A DNA stretch of 46,073 nucleotides from Antarcticimicrobium sp. Lineage in GTDB: Bacteria; Pseudomonadota; Alphaproteobacteria; Rhodobacterales; Rhodobacteraceae. The translations under genes and the position numbers were made by a program. The DNA is taken from assembly GCF_029212575.1 (NCBI RefSeq), contig NZ_JARGPK010000020.1, positions 1 to 46,073 on the forward strand, given 5' to 3'. Shown here one piece after another: positions 1 to 8,526 of the stretch. The notes under the pieces were generated by a model, which had not been told where the DNA came from, did no database searches, and saw only the letters and a program-made list of their open reading frames with translations. Every line of letters starts with the position of its first letter. Within the stretch, counting starts at the first letter, position 1.

Positions 1-84
1 CGGAAAGCGGACGTACATCATCACCGCCAGGCGGATGATCTCGGGGCTCGTTTTGAAATAGCGAAAGGGCGATCGTCTGGTCAT
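1..84 (-). CDS. IS6-family transposase, N-terminal fragment (continues beyond the window)
   Basis: Start codon ATG at 84, then 28 codons in frame to the window edge with no stop. The peptide contains the FRYFKTSPEIIRLAV stretch typical of the N-terminal helix-turn-helix part of IS6-family transposases in Rhodobacterales. The catalytic DDE core is not visible. The partial state is caused by the window boundary, so whether the gene is intact cannot be judged here. Confidence 0.78.
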   Translation of the reverse strand, partial: MTRRSPFRYFKTSPEIIRLAVMMYVRFP

Positions 85-141
85 CAATGAAAGCTACGAG
101 ACCACCCTCCCGGCCTCAAGCCCGGTTTGTCTGACAGTGCC
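1..141 (-). mobile_element. IS6-family insertion sequence, left part of the element cut by the window edge
   Basis: Reading the minus strand from 84 down to 1 gives an uninterrupted 28-codon start of a transposase, beginning MTRRSPFRYFKTSPEIIRLA. This matches, from memory, the N-terminus of the alphaproteobacterial IS6-family DDE transposases. The end of the element appears to be the sequence GGCACTGTCAGACAAAC (minus strand, from 141 to 125), which resembles the GGCACTGT-type terminal inverted repeats of IS6 elements. The other end, the catalytic DDE residues and any 8-bp target duplication lie outside the window. IS6 elements move by replicative transposition and often form cointegrates, so the junction may reflect a rearrangement rather than a simple insertion. 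Confidence 0.8.
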
Positions 142-832
142 AGGCCAAACGTTCGGCCTGGGTCGGCAGTTGGATGGTCTGTAGGGCGAGGCTACTTCGC
201 ATCAGGCTTCCACGCTGAATACCGATGTCACCAAGTTGCGTTTGAACATCGTCGACCACGCGATTGTTGGCTGTGGCGGTAGTACCTAGGATCGGAACGT
301 TGGCAGGCATGCGCTGCAGGATGTTGACGAGACGTCGATAGTCCGGGCGAAAATCATGGCCCCAGTCAGAGATGCAATGCGCCTCATCGACCACAAGCAA
401 ACCAATTTGATCTGCAATCGGCAGCAGGACGTTCGAAACGAACTCCTCGTTTGCAAGTCTTTCAGGTGAAACAAGGAGCGCATCCGCCTCGCCATTCCGA
501 ACGGCACGCTGAATTTCAGGCCAGGCTTCTCGATTGGTCGAGTTGATCGTGAGCGCGCGAACTCCGAGGCGTTCTGCCGCTTCAATCTGGTTCCGCATCA
601 AGGCCAGGAGTGGAGATACGATAAGCGTCGGACCACGCCCACGGACGCGAATGATGCGCGTCGCAATGAAGTATACCGAGCTCTTTCCCCACCCAGTACG
701 CTGAACGACGAGCAGTCGTTCTCGCCTGTTGACTAGGGCATCAATGGCTTCCCATTGCCCATCGCGAAACTGCGCGGTGGCATCGCCGAGGGCCTGCCTG
801 AGAAGTCCGAGCGCATCGGCGTGATCAGTCAC
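116..832 (-). pseudogene. RecQ-type ATP-dependent DNA helicase, C-terminally truncated by the IS6 element
   Basis: GTG start at 832. The 238-residue product has the helicase N-terminal RecA-like domain: QFRDGQ (motif 0, about residue 22), a Walker A-like TGWGKSS (near 47), motif Ia SPLLALMRNQ, the Walker B box DEAH followed by CISDWGHDFRPDY (the RecQ-specific aromatic loop region) and motif III GTTATA. It stops just after QAERLAW, where the second RecA domain should begin. The last codons, encoding HCQTNRA, are read from the IS6 terminal repeat, so the reading frame was fused into the insertion and ended there. A RecQ protein is normally over 500 residues with a second helicase domain; without it ATP-driven unwinding is not expected. 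The gene is less GC-rich than the core genes and faces an XRE regulator. Confidence 0.85.
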
Positions 833-930
833 TCATCAATCCTGTCTTGGTCACGAACGGCCACTCTCCAATGGGCGAGCCGCCTTCTTCGCTGTTGATC
901 CTTTTGAAAATAATGCGTAACAGTTCGCAC

Positions 931-948
931 ATCCGCTAACAAGCGGAT
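931..948. promoter_or_regulatory. Inverted repeat ATCCGCT-AACA-AGCGGAT, possible operator
   Basis: Two perfect 7-base arms (931-937 and 942-948) separated by AACA lie between the divergent RecQ-type gene (start 832) and the XRE gene (start about 978). A symmetric site immediately upstream of an XRE regulator is the usual arrangement for autoregulation. It could also form an RNA hairpin. No consensus promoter was identified with confidence; TTGACA at 948-953 overlaps the right arm and could be a -35 element. Confidence 0.5.
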
Positions 949-977
949 TGACAGGGAGAATAAGCGATGGACCGGTC

Positions 978-1304
978 ATGTCTGCCAGCGGTGTGACATT
1001 TGGGGAGGCGATCTCGCAGGCCCGCAAGGTACTCGGTCTAAACCAGAAAAAGCTCGCAGAGCGAGTGATGAAAGAAGAGGCTGGTGGCTCGATATCACCT
1101 CAGTACCTAAACGATATCGAGCACGATCGACGAAGCCCAACCTCTGATCATCTCATCCGTGAGTTTGCCACCGTGCTCAATGTGGATGAGGGGTACCTAT
1201 TCGTCCTTGCTGGCAAAATTCCAGATGATTTACGCAAGTCGACAAATGATGCGGAAAGGATAGTAGCGGCGTTCAAGAAGTTCCGTGAGACTCTGACTGA
1301 GTGA
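978..1304 (+). CDS. XRE-family transcriptional regulator
   Basis: A 108-residue protein with an N-terminal lambda-repressor-like helix-turn-helix: ISQARKVLGLNQKKLAERV, then SISPQYLNDIEHDRRSPT as recognition helix and following turn, and VLNVDEGYLFVLAGKIP, a segment usual in this regulator group. The C-terminus is a short basic helix. The ATG at 978 is the first in frame; a TTG at 948 would add ten residues but overlaps the inverted repeat. The spacing from the purine-rich AGGGAGA (953-959) to 978 is long, so the start is not certain. It is divergent from the truncated RecQ-type helicase and probably controls that accessory locus. The target is not known. Confidence 0.75.
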   Translation: MSASGVTFGEAISQARKVLGLNQKKLAERVMKEEAGGSISPQYLNDIEHDRRSPTSDHLIREFATVLNVDEGYLFVLAGKIPDDLRKSTNDAERIVAAFKKFRETLTE

Positions 1305-1889
1305 GTGCGGTTGGGGGCCATCTCTCAAATGGTTACGTAATCGCGCCTTACCCTGTTAAATAGCAAAGCCACCGACAACTCAGACTTTCGCACTACCCCG
1401 CACAACCACGCCGCCTTCGAGTGTCTCTAGTTCGCATTGATAGCGGTCGCACCTGCCTCAACTGCGGCGCAATCCATTTTCGGCAAGCATCTGAAAAGAA
1501 GGACATTTATGAATGCGTCTCGATTTGGGTGAAGGGCGGGTGAAAAGAGACGCGGGACGTTCGGAGACCGATTTCGGGCCAACGGCCAGTCTCCGAAAGT
1601 CGGATGGCCTCGTTAAACCCCTTTGAACCAAAAAGAAAAAAGGCCCACACTGGGACCTCGTCTCGGGTTCGCGAATGGTTTGTGGCGGAGCGGATGGGCC
1701 TGAAAGACAACCTTCTCTGCCATCTAACACGTTGTTATATATATTAAACTGTATTCGTAGCCGCAGAATTTCCAGCTTCAGACGGGCGCCCAGGCAAGAA
1801 GAGGAAATCGTGCCGAGCCTCCCGAGCAAATAGTCGAACCTCATCGGGCGGAAATCTGTTACTGTCCAGCCAGGGTCCGAGGAAACAAG
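1305..1889. other. Gene-poor interval between accessory edge and kinase operon; contains a tRNA 3'-end-like sequence
   Basis: No convincing gene is seen in these 585 bases. Two minus-strand open frames (1458-1844 and 1507-1710) have low-complexity composition, no recognisable motif and no good ribosome site. Position 1683-1698 reads TGGCGGAGCGGATGGG, which in reverse complement equals a tRNA 3' end (T-stem part, acceptor arm, CCA) without the rest of a tRNA. An AT-rich run follows around 1736-1755. This is what a leftover attachment site of an island integrated at a tRNA gene could look like. Confidence 0.4.
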
Positions 1890-4800
1890 ATGTCGATCAC
1901 AACCGGATGCGCCGAAGAAGGGCTGGAACTGTTAAGTGTCGGCGTCGGTATTTTTGATCCAGATATGCGGCTTTCCTTCTGCAACTCCGCCTTTCGTTCG
2001 TTGCGACAATACCCGGAATCGCTTTGCGTCGCGCAGGTAAGCCTGCAGACCCTGCTGCGGTTCAACGCAGAGCGGGGCGATTTCGGCCCCGGATCAGCCG
2101 ACGCCCAGGTGGCCGAGCGCATGGCCGAGATCTCTGCCGCCGGCGACCGCCAACTGGAACGCGAAATGGCCAGCGGTCAGATCCTGCAAATCCGCTATCG
2201 CCGGACTGCAGCCGGCGGGCTGGTCATCACCTACCAGGACTGCACCGCCGAGAGAGGCGCTGATCGAGCGTTGCGGGCCAGCGAGCAACGCTATGCGCTG
2301 GTCTCGGAGGCTGCTGAGGAGGCGATCTACGACTGGCACATCGACGCGAACCGGTTTTTTGCATCGGAACGGCTGCAAGACTTGCTGGGACGGGATTTCC
2401 GGACGGACGGAACGCGCAACTGGTCCTGGGAAGACATCATTCATCCGGACGACTTGCAGCGATACAAGGCGGCGCTGGCGCGGCACATTGCGGGCGAGCA
2501 ACCCCGTTGGCGCTGCGAGTACCGGCTGCGGGATGCCTCCGGTGGTTGGCGCTGGGTGTCCGATCACGGCACCTCTATCCGCGATGACGCGGGGCGGGTC
2601 ACGAGACTGGTCGCGGCTGTGCGCGACGTTACAGAGCGCGTCGAAAAGGATGCGGCCCTGGCCGCCAGCGAGGAACGCTATGGTCTGGTGACGCAGGCCA
2701 CCAGTGACGGCATCTATGACTGGAATGTCGACGTCGATGAGGTTTTTCTCTCTGCCAACCTGACCCGGCTGTTCGACTTCGAGGTCAACAGAGGCCCGTC
2801 GAGGATGTGGGCCGACCGGCTGCACCCGGACGACCTGCCCGACTACGTCGCCGCGATCAGGGCACATTTCAAGCAGCAGTCCGATGCGGTCGAGATGGAC
2901 TATCGGGTCCGCGCCAAGGGGGGTGGGCACAGATGGGTGCGCGATCGCGGCGTCGGGGTGCGCGACGATCAGGGTCGCGTGGTGCGTCTGGTCGGTGCGG
3001 TGCGCGACATCACCGACATTCGCGATGCCCAGGTCGAACTGGAGCGGACCCGATCGCGGCTGATGGCGTCGCTGGCAACGATTTCGGACGGTATCCTGCT
3101 GAGCGACGCCGACGACCGGGTTGAAATGTTCAACGACCGCTATGTCGAGATTTTCCGCGATGCGGCGAGCGGCGCCGACATGTCGGATGTGATCGTCGCC
3201 GGACGCTCGTTCTTCGACATGATCCGCGACGGCTATGATCTGGGCATGTTCAAGCCGCATCCAGACGGTGTCGATGCCTGGATCAAGGCGCGCACCGAGG
3301 CCTGGGCCAAGCCGGTCGCACGATGGGAACTGGAACTGGCGAACGGAAAATGGATCCTGCTGAACGAACGCCAGATGCCGGACGGCGGCCGGGTGTCGGT
3401 CTATACCGACATCACCGAGTTCAAGCGCCGCGAAGACGAGGCCCAGGCCGCCCGGCAGCGGTTCGAAGAAGCCATCGAGGCGATTTCATCCGGGTTCGCC
3501 CTGTGGGATGCTGACGACCGGCTGGTCATCGGCAACTCCAGGTATCGCGAGTATTTTGCCGCGCTCGGCGACGCGGTCATGCCCGGTGCCAAATTCACCG
3601 ACATCATCGCGGCCGGACTGGAGCGCGGGCTGTTCCCCAAGTCGGACGGCGACGTTGCGGGTTACCTTGCGGCAATCGCCGAAAAACGGCTGAAGGCCTG
3701 CGGTGAAAGCCGCGAGCAGTTCATCGAAGGCACCTGGCTTCAGATCACCGACCACCGCACCCGCGACGGCGGCATCGTGTCGATTTATACCGACGTGACC
3801 GAGTTGAAGACCAAGCAGCTTGAGATCGAGAAACAGTCGACGATCCTGAAATCGACGCTGGAAAACATGGGCCAGGGCATCACCATGGTCGATCGCGACC
3901 TGAACACGATGACCTTGAACCAGAAGTTCCTGGAACTGATGGAGTTTCCGGCCGAGAAGTTTCAGCAGGGGTTCACCATGGAACAGGCGTTCCGCTTCAA
4001 TGCCGAGCGCGGCGAATACGGCCCCGGAGACGTCGAACAACAGGTGCGCAACCGGCTCGAGTTGAGCCGGCAGTTCAAACCGCATCGGTTCGAACGCACC
4101 CGCCCCGATGGCAGGATCATCGAAATCGTCGGCAACCCGATCGAAGGCGGTGGGATGGTCGCCACCTACACGGATATCACCGAACGCCAACAGGCCGAGG
4201 ACTCGCTCAACGCGGCACTGGCCGAATTCAACGCCGTGCTGGACAATATCGACTATGGCGTGCTGTTCATGAGCGCCAGCCCCGAACTGCGCGCGCGCAT
4301 CGCCAACCGGGCGTTTCGACGGATCTGGGGCTTTCCGCAAAACTTCATCGACCGGAACCCGACGATGCAGGAACTGCTCGAATTCAACAAGGACAACGGC
4401 ATCTATGCGGTGGCGCCCGAGGATTGGGACGAATGGCTGCAAGGCCGTATCGCCAGCATCCGGGCCGGCGATATCGCCCCGCAGGTGGTGGAGCGGGCCG
4501 ACGGCATGGTGCTGAGCTATCAGTGCGTCGCGCTGGCCGACGGCGGCCGCATGCTGACCTATTTCGACATCACCGACCTGAAGAACCGCGAGGCGGAGAT
4601 TTCCCTGGCCAGGGAAGCCGCCGAACAGGCGCTGGACGATCTGAAGACCGCGCAGGCGTCGCTGGTTCATGCGGAAAAGATGGCCAGCCTCGGGCAACTG
4701 ACCGCCGGCATCGCCCACGAGATCAAGAACCCGCTGAACTTCGTGAACAATTTCGCCAAGCTGTCGGCCGAGATGATGGACGAACTGGCCGAAGTACTGG

Positions 4801-5456
4801 AAGCGCCGATTGCTAGGCTGGGCGATGATGATCGCGAAGAAGCCGAGGACCTGATCGCCACCGTCAAAGAGAACCTGCTGAAGATCGACCAGCACGGGCG
4901 CCGGGCCGACAGCATCGTCAAGAACATGCTGCTGCATTCGCGCGAAGGATCCACCGAGAAGCAGTCGGTGGACCTGAATGCCTTGACCCAGGAGGCGATG
5001 AACCTTGCCTATCACGGCGCCCGCGCCGCCGACAAAAGCTTCAACATCGACCTGCAGCTTGATCTGTCGGACGCGGTGGGGCGGGTCGAATGCCTGCCGC
5101 AGGATCTGCAAAGGGTGATCCTGAACCTCTGTTCGAACGGCATGTACGAGGCGGTCAAACGCGAGAGATCCGGCGGCGATCCGGCCCGGCTGACTGTCGC
5201 GACGGCCCGGCAGGACGGTCGCTATCTGGTCAAGGTGTCCGACAATGGCGGCGGCATTCCGGCCAAGGTGCAGGACAAGGTGTTCAACCCGTTTTTCACG
5301 ACCAAACCGACCGGCGAAGGCACCGGTCTGGGCCTGTCGATGAGTTTCGATATCATAAAACAGCATGGCGGCGACCTGAGCTTTGATACGGTTCCGGGCG
5401 AAGGCACGACTTTCTGCATATCGGTTCCGTTTCAAACCGCAGCCGCTGATCGCTAG
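1890..5456 (+). CDS. Cytoplasmic hybrid-free sensor histidine kinase with seven PAS domains
   Basis: A 1188-residue sensor kinase. No signal peptide or membrane segment is visible, so it should sense in the cytoplasm. PAS-type modules occur at about residues 5-113, 133-255 and 264-376 (both PAS_3-like with HPDDL and RWV motifs), 389-510, 524-637, 651-764 and 781-901; most end in the typical YTDITE-like exit strand. A short coiled coil leads to the HisKA domain with phospho-acceptor His943 in GIAHEIKNPLNFV. The ATPase domain shows the N box (NLCSN, Asn1079), G1 box DNGGG (Asp1118) and G2 box GTGLGLS (about 1144). There is no receiver on the protein, so phosphate should pass to the two receivers encoded immediately downstream. 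Start ATG follows GAGGA with good spacing. The ligand is unknown; several PAS_7-type domains may bind small molecules or serve in signal relay. Confidence 0.92.
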   Translation: MSITTGCAEEGLELLSVGVGIFDPDMRLSFCNSAFRSLRQYPESLCVAQVSLQTLLRFNAERGDFGPGSADAQVAERMAEISAAGDRQLEREMASGQILQIRYRRTAAGGLVITYQDCTAERGADRALRASEQRYALVSEAAEEAIYDWHIDANRFFASERLQDLLGRDFRTDGTRNWSWEDIIHPDDLQRYKAALARHIAGEQPRWRCEYRLRDASGGWRWVSDHGTSIRDDAGRVTRLVAAVRDVTERVEKDAALAASEERYGLVTQATSDGIYDWNVDVDEVFLSANLTRLFDFEVNRGPSRMWADRLHPDDLPDYVAAIRAHFKQQSDAVEMDYRVRAKGGGHRWVRDRGVGVRDDQGRVVRLVGAVRDITDIRDAQVELERTRSRLMASLATISDGILLSDADDRVEMFNDRYVEIFRDAASGADMSDVIVAGRSFFDMIRDGYDLGMFKPHPDGVDAWIKARTEAWAKPVARWELELANGKWILLNERQMPDGGRVSVYTDITEFKRREDEAQAARQRFEEAIEAISSGFALWDADDRLVIGNSRYREYFAALGDAVMPGAKFTDIIAAGLERGLFPKSDGDVAGYLAAIAEKRLKACGESREQFIEGTWLQITDHRTRDGGIVSIYTDVTELKTKQLEIEKQSTILKSTLENMGQGITMVDRDLNTMTLNQKFLELMEFPAEKFQQGFTMEQAFRFNAERGEYGPGDVEQQVRNRLELSRQFKPHRFERTRPDGRIIEIVGNPIEGGGMVATYTDITERQQAEDSLNAALAEFNAVLDNIDYGVLFMSASPELRARIANRAFRRIWGFPQNFIDRNPTMQELLEFNKDNGIYAVAPEDWDEWLQGRIASIRAGDIAPQVVERADGMVLSYQCVALADGGRMLTYFDITDLKNREAEISLAREAAEQALDDLKTAQASLVHAEKMASLGQLTAGIAHEIKNPLNFVNNFAKLSAEMMDELAEVLEAPIARLGDDDREEAEDLIATVKENLLKIDQHGRRADSIVKNMLLHSREGSTEKQSVDLNALTQEAMNLAYHGARAADKSFNIDLQLDLSDAVGRVECLPQDLQRVILNLCSNGMYEAVKRERSGGDPARLTVATARQDGRYLVKVSDNGGGIPAKVQDKVFNPFFTTKPTGEGTGLGLSMSFDIIKQHGGDLSFDTVPGEGTTFCISVPFQTAAADR

Positions 5457-5465
5457 GGGGAAGCG

Positions 5466-5855
5466 ATGTTCAAGGTTCTGATGGTCGATGACGAACCGGA
5501 CGCGGAACATCTGTTCCGACAGAATTTCCGCCGCGAGATTCGCAGGAAGGATTATGAGTTCCTGTTCGCACAAAGCGCCGACCAAGCGTTGCAACTCTTG
5601 CAGGACGAAACCTCGCCCGAGGTGATGGCAGTTCTGTCCGATATCAACATGCCCGGTATGACCGGCCTGGACCTGCTGGACGTGGTAAAACGAAGAACGC
5701 CGGATCTTACCGTGATCATGATCACCGCCTATGGCGATGCCGGCACCGAAACCGAGGCGCGACGGCGCGGCGCGGCGCGGCTGGTGTCCAAGCCGGTCGA
5801 TTTCGCCGATCTGAAATCGGAACTGGCCGGCCTGGCCGACCGGACCGCACCATGA
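5466..5855 (+). CDS. Stand-alone CheY-like response regulator receiver
   Basis: A 129-residue single receiver domain. The acid pocket is Asp8-Asp9, the phospho-acceptor Asp59 sits in LSDINMPGM, the switch Thr87 in MITAYGD, and Lys109 in SKPVDF. There is no output domain, so it must act by protein contact or as phosphate shuttle. It begins 9 bases after the PAS kinase and its end overlaps the start of the receiver-cyclase. Its N-terminal part is very similar to that of the cyclase protein (shared FRREIR and LSDINMP stretches), suggesting that the two receivers are duplicates and compete for the same kinase. Confidence 0.92.
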   Translation: MFKVLMVDDEPDAEHLFRQNFRREIRRKDYEFLFAQSADQALQLLQDETSPEVMAVLSDINMPGMTGLDLLDVVKRRTPDLTVIMITAYGDAGTETEARRRGAARLVSKPVDFADLKSELAGLADRTAP

Positions 5856-7114
5856 CCGCGCCGGTCCGCATTCTGGTGGTCGACGACGAACCCGATGTCG
5901 AGGCATTGGTGACCCAGAAGTTTCGCCGCGAAATCCGCAAAAAGGAGATGGAGTTCGTGTTTGCGCACGACGGGCAAGAAGCGCTTGACCTGCTGGAAAC
6001 CGACCGCGACGTGCTGATGGTGCTGTCCGACATCAACATGCCCAGAATGGACGGCCTGACCCTGTTGACCCATCTCGACGAATTGCACCGCGAGCTCAAG
6101 ACGGTGGTCGTTTCCGCCTATGGCGACATGGACAACATCCGCACCGCGATGAACCGCGGCGCCTTTGACTTCGTGACCAAGCCGATCGAATTCGATGACC
6201 TCGAAGCGACCATTCGCAAGACCCTTCTGCATCTCGACGAATTTCGCACCCTGCAGCGAGAAAAAGCCGAAGCCGAACTGGCACGGGCCACGCTGTCGCG
6301 GTATTTCTCGCCCAGCGTCGTCAATTCTCTGGCACAGGATGCCAATCTTATGAAACCCGGCGGTGACAGGCGTGAGGCGACGTTTCTGTTCACCGACCTG
6401 ACCGGGTTCACCAAGCTGGTCGAATCGACCGACCCCGATATCATCGTCGAATTGCTGAACCGCTATATCGACGGAGTCGCCAGGATCGTTTTCGCCAATG
6501 ACGGCACTGTAATGAAAATCATCGGCGATGCGGTTCAAGCGACCTTCGGGGCGCCGGTGGCACAATCAGACCACGCCGCGCGCGCGGTCAAGAGCGCGCT
6601 GGAAATCGATGCCTTCGCGGAAGAATTCCGATCCGACTGGAACGCGCGCGGTATCGCGCTGGGAACCACCCGGATCGGAGTCAATTCGGGCGAAGCGATC
6701 ATCGGCAATTTCGGCGGCGAGTCGTTTTTTGACTACACCGCGTATGGAGACGCGGTGAACACTGCGGCCCGGCTGGAAAGCGCCAACAAGGTCCTGGGTA
6801 CCCGGATATGCGTCGGCGTCAGCGTCGCAGGTAATATAGCCGAATTCTCCGGCCGCCCGGCGGGCTTTTTGCTGTTGCCCGGCAAGTTGCAAAGCCTGGA
6901 GTCTTTCGAACCCCTGCCGCCAGAGATCGGGGCTTCAGGCCAGATGGAAGCTTACCGGAAAGCCTATGCGCAACTTGCCTCAGGCGATCCTGCGGCAAAA
7001 CAATCCTTGGCCGCGCTGATGGCGGAACTCCCCGACGACCCGCTGACATTGTTTCATTTGCAGCGCGCTCTTGGCGGGGCGACGGACACGATCGTCGAGA
7101 TCTCTGGCAAGTAG
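5852..7114 (+). CDS. Response regulator with class III adenylyl cyclase output
   Basis: A 420-residue protein. Residues 1-125 form a receiver with Asp11-Asp12, phospho-acceptor Asp60 and the KPIEF lysine. A helical linker (about 126-155) leads to a class III cyclase homology domain from about 175 to 345: metal-binding Asp182 (FTDLTGFT) and Asp226 (KIIGDAV), purine-selecting Lys222 and Thr296 (DYTAYGD), and transition-state Asn303 and Arg307 (NTAARLE). All residues needed for a homodimeric cyclase are present. Lys plus Thr at the purine positions points to ATP as substrate and to subclass IIIb, which in known members (Spirulina CyaC, mammalian soluble cyclase) responds to bicarbonate. The start ATG overlaps the preceding stop (ATGA). 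Predicted role: cAMP output of the upstream PAS kinase. Confidence 0.92.
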   Translation: MTAPVRILVVDDEPDVEALVTQKFRREIRKKEMEFVFAHDGQEALDLLETDRDVLMVLSDINMPRMDGLTLLTHLDELHRELKTVVVSAYGDMDNIRTAMNRGAFDFVTKPIEFDDLEATIRKTLLHLDEFRTLQREKAEAELARATLSRYFSPSVVNSLAQDANLMKPGGDRREATFLFTDLTGFTKLVESTDPDIIVELLNRYIDGVARIVFANDGTVMKIIGDAVQATFGAPVAQSDHAARAVKSALEIDAFAEEFRSDWNARGIALGTTRIGVNSGEAIIGNFGGESFFDYTAYGDAVNTAARLESANKVLGTRICVGVSVAGNIAEFSGRPAGFLLLPGKLQSLESFEPLPPEIGASGQMEAYRKAYAQLASGDPAAKQSLAALMAELPDDPLTLFHLQRALGGATDTIVEISGK

Positions 7115-7141
7115 ACCCCCAGACCGCCTGCGCAAAGCTCT

Positions 7142-7906
7142 GCCAAGCTTCGCGATGAGACCGGAGATCGCCTCACCCCCACCCACACCGTGAAGAACGG
7201 CCGGCGCCACCGCTACTATGTCTCCAACCGCCTGATATCGGGCGGGCCCGACCCCTCCGGCTGGCGCTTGCCCGCCGCGAGTTTTGAGCGGGTCGTCGCC
7301 GACAGCCTGGCAGACCATTTGAAGGCGCTGGTCAAATCGCATCGCCTGCTTGAAACCCCGGACGCAGTGGCAGCCCTCAGCCTCGAAGCACGCGTCGACA
7401 CCTTGACCGACACCCTGCGCAGGATACCGGCGACGGCCGCGCCATTGATTGCCGAGGTCCGCGTGACCCGCACCAGCCTGCACGTCACCTGCGACGAGGG
7501 CGCCCTGACCGACGGTCTCGGCCTTGCCGCCGGTACCCTCTCTGCCGGCGCCGTCGCATTCGCGTCCCCCTTGACGCTGCGCCGTCGCGGTGTCGAGACA
7601 CGCATCGTCAGTGGCACGCTCGCCCCGGCCCCGGACCCGGTGCTGCTGCGTACCCTGGCCGCCGCCCATTCCTGGACCCGCGACCTTCATGCCGGGACCC
7701 CCATATCCGGGATCACCCGCAAGAGCGGACACTCCGAATCCTTCATCCGCACCCGGGCGCAGCTCGCCTTCCTCTCCCCAAGACTGCAGGCCGCCATCCT
7801 CGCCGGCACCCTGCCGCCGGACGTCACCCTCAAGCGCATCCTCGCCAAACCCATCCCCCTCGACTGGGTCGAACAGGACCACCTCTTCGGTCTTCCCGCC
7901 GCCTGA
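7142..7906 (+). pseudogene. C-terminal remnant of a large serine recombinase
   Basis: From 7142 the frame encodes KLRDETGDRLTPTHTVKNG followed by RRHRYYVSNRLI, the zinc-beta-ribbon region seen in recombinase-family large serine integrases of Rhodobacteraceae, and later GHSESFIRTRAQLAFLSP and PLDWVEQDHLF, the usual C-terminal end of those proteins. The N-terminal catalytic resolvase domain with its active serine and most of the recombinase domain are missing. The only in-frame start-like codon is a GTG at 7190 inside the conserved part. The fragment lies in the same frame as the cyclase, right after its TAG stop, so its 5' end was probably removed by a deletion. Recombination activity is not expected. 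Confidence 0.75.
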
Positions 7907-8216
7907 TCAGTCGTCGAAATCCCTCCGCGCCGCGCACCGTTCTCTTTCCCGAGGGTCGCCCGCGGCGCGAGTCTGTTCACTCAGCGGCCGAAACGCAACC
8001 GCGCGCAGGATGCGGTTTCCCTGTAAATTCCCTGTTAATCACCGGCCCGGGGCCGAAAACCGAACCCCCGAACCTGCCTCGCAGAGACTGCGCCCGCAAA
8101 CTGCCTGTTTCGCGCTGCTCCGAGGCGTCTCTCCAAAAGAGGTCAACCCGCAACCGCCCGAAAACCCGGGCAAAAATCGCGGGAGCGTCGTGATCAGGGG
8201 AATACCGGAAGGTGGG
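7907..8216. other. Non-coding interval with an 11-bp tandem direct repeat
   Basis: No gene is supported here. Positions 8017-8027 and 8028-8038 read TTCCCTGTAAA and TTCCCTGTTAA, two copies head to tail with one mismatch. They lie about 110 bases downstream of the recombinase remnant and could be part of an old recombination or attachment region, or simply a small tandem duplication. Confidence 0.4.
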
Positions 8217-8306
8217 TGGCGGGGAGACAGGGATTCGAACCCTGGGAACGCTCTCACGCTCAACGGTTTTCAAGACCGCCGCATTCGACCACTCTGCCAC
8301 CTCCCC
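8217..8306 (-). tRNA. tRNA-Ser(UGA)
   Basis: The 90-nt minus-strand sequence folds as a class II tRNA. Acceptor arm GGGGAGG pairs with TCTCCCC, with discriminator G and an encoded CCA (8217-8219). The anticodon loop is CTTGAAA, giving anticodon UGA (plus-strand TCA at 8270-8272) on a GCGGT/ACCGT stem. A long variable arm (TGAGCGTGAGAGCGTT region) and T loop TTCGAAT follow, as expected for serine. It lies next to a recombinase remnant; tRNA-Ser genes are frequent integration sites. Confidence 0.96.
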
Positions 8307-8526
8307 GGCATTGCGGGGTGTAAGCCGCGCGGCAGGCTCAGGCAAGGCCCAAGGGGGAATTCTTGCCGAGCTCGCAGCGCCGTACTTTTCATACCGCCGC
8401 CGCCGCGTTATGATCCGCGCAACGGCCGCGGCCCGCCGGCGGGTGGGGCGGCTGCACGACCGGGACAACCGGCACGGGACGACGCGCGCACGCTTGGGGG
8501 CGTCGGCCCGCCGACAGGCAAGGAAC

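Noticed and set aside
1458-1844. Minus-strand frames between the XRE gene and the kinase
   Set aside because: No recognisable motif, no ribosome site and low-complexity composition.
2094-5906. Long minus-strand open frames (388 and 806 codons) antisense to the PAS kinase
   Set aside because: They are shadows of GC-rich coding sequence: no domains, odd amino acid composition, and the plus-strand kinase has a complete set of motifs and a good ribosome site.
8212-8526. Upstream extension of the SPOR lipoprotein frame
   Set aside because: It would run over tRNA-Ser and has no signal peptide; the lipoprotein signal begins at the ATG 8527.
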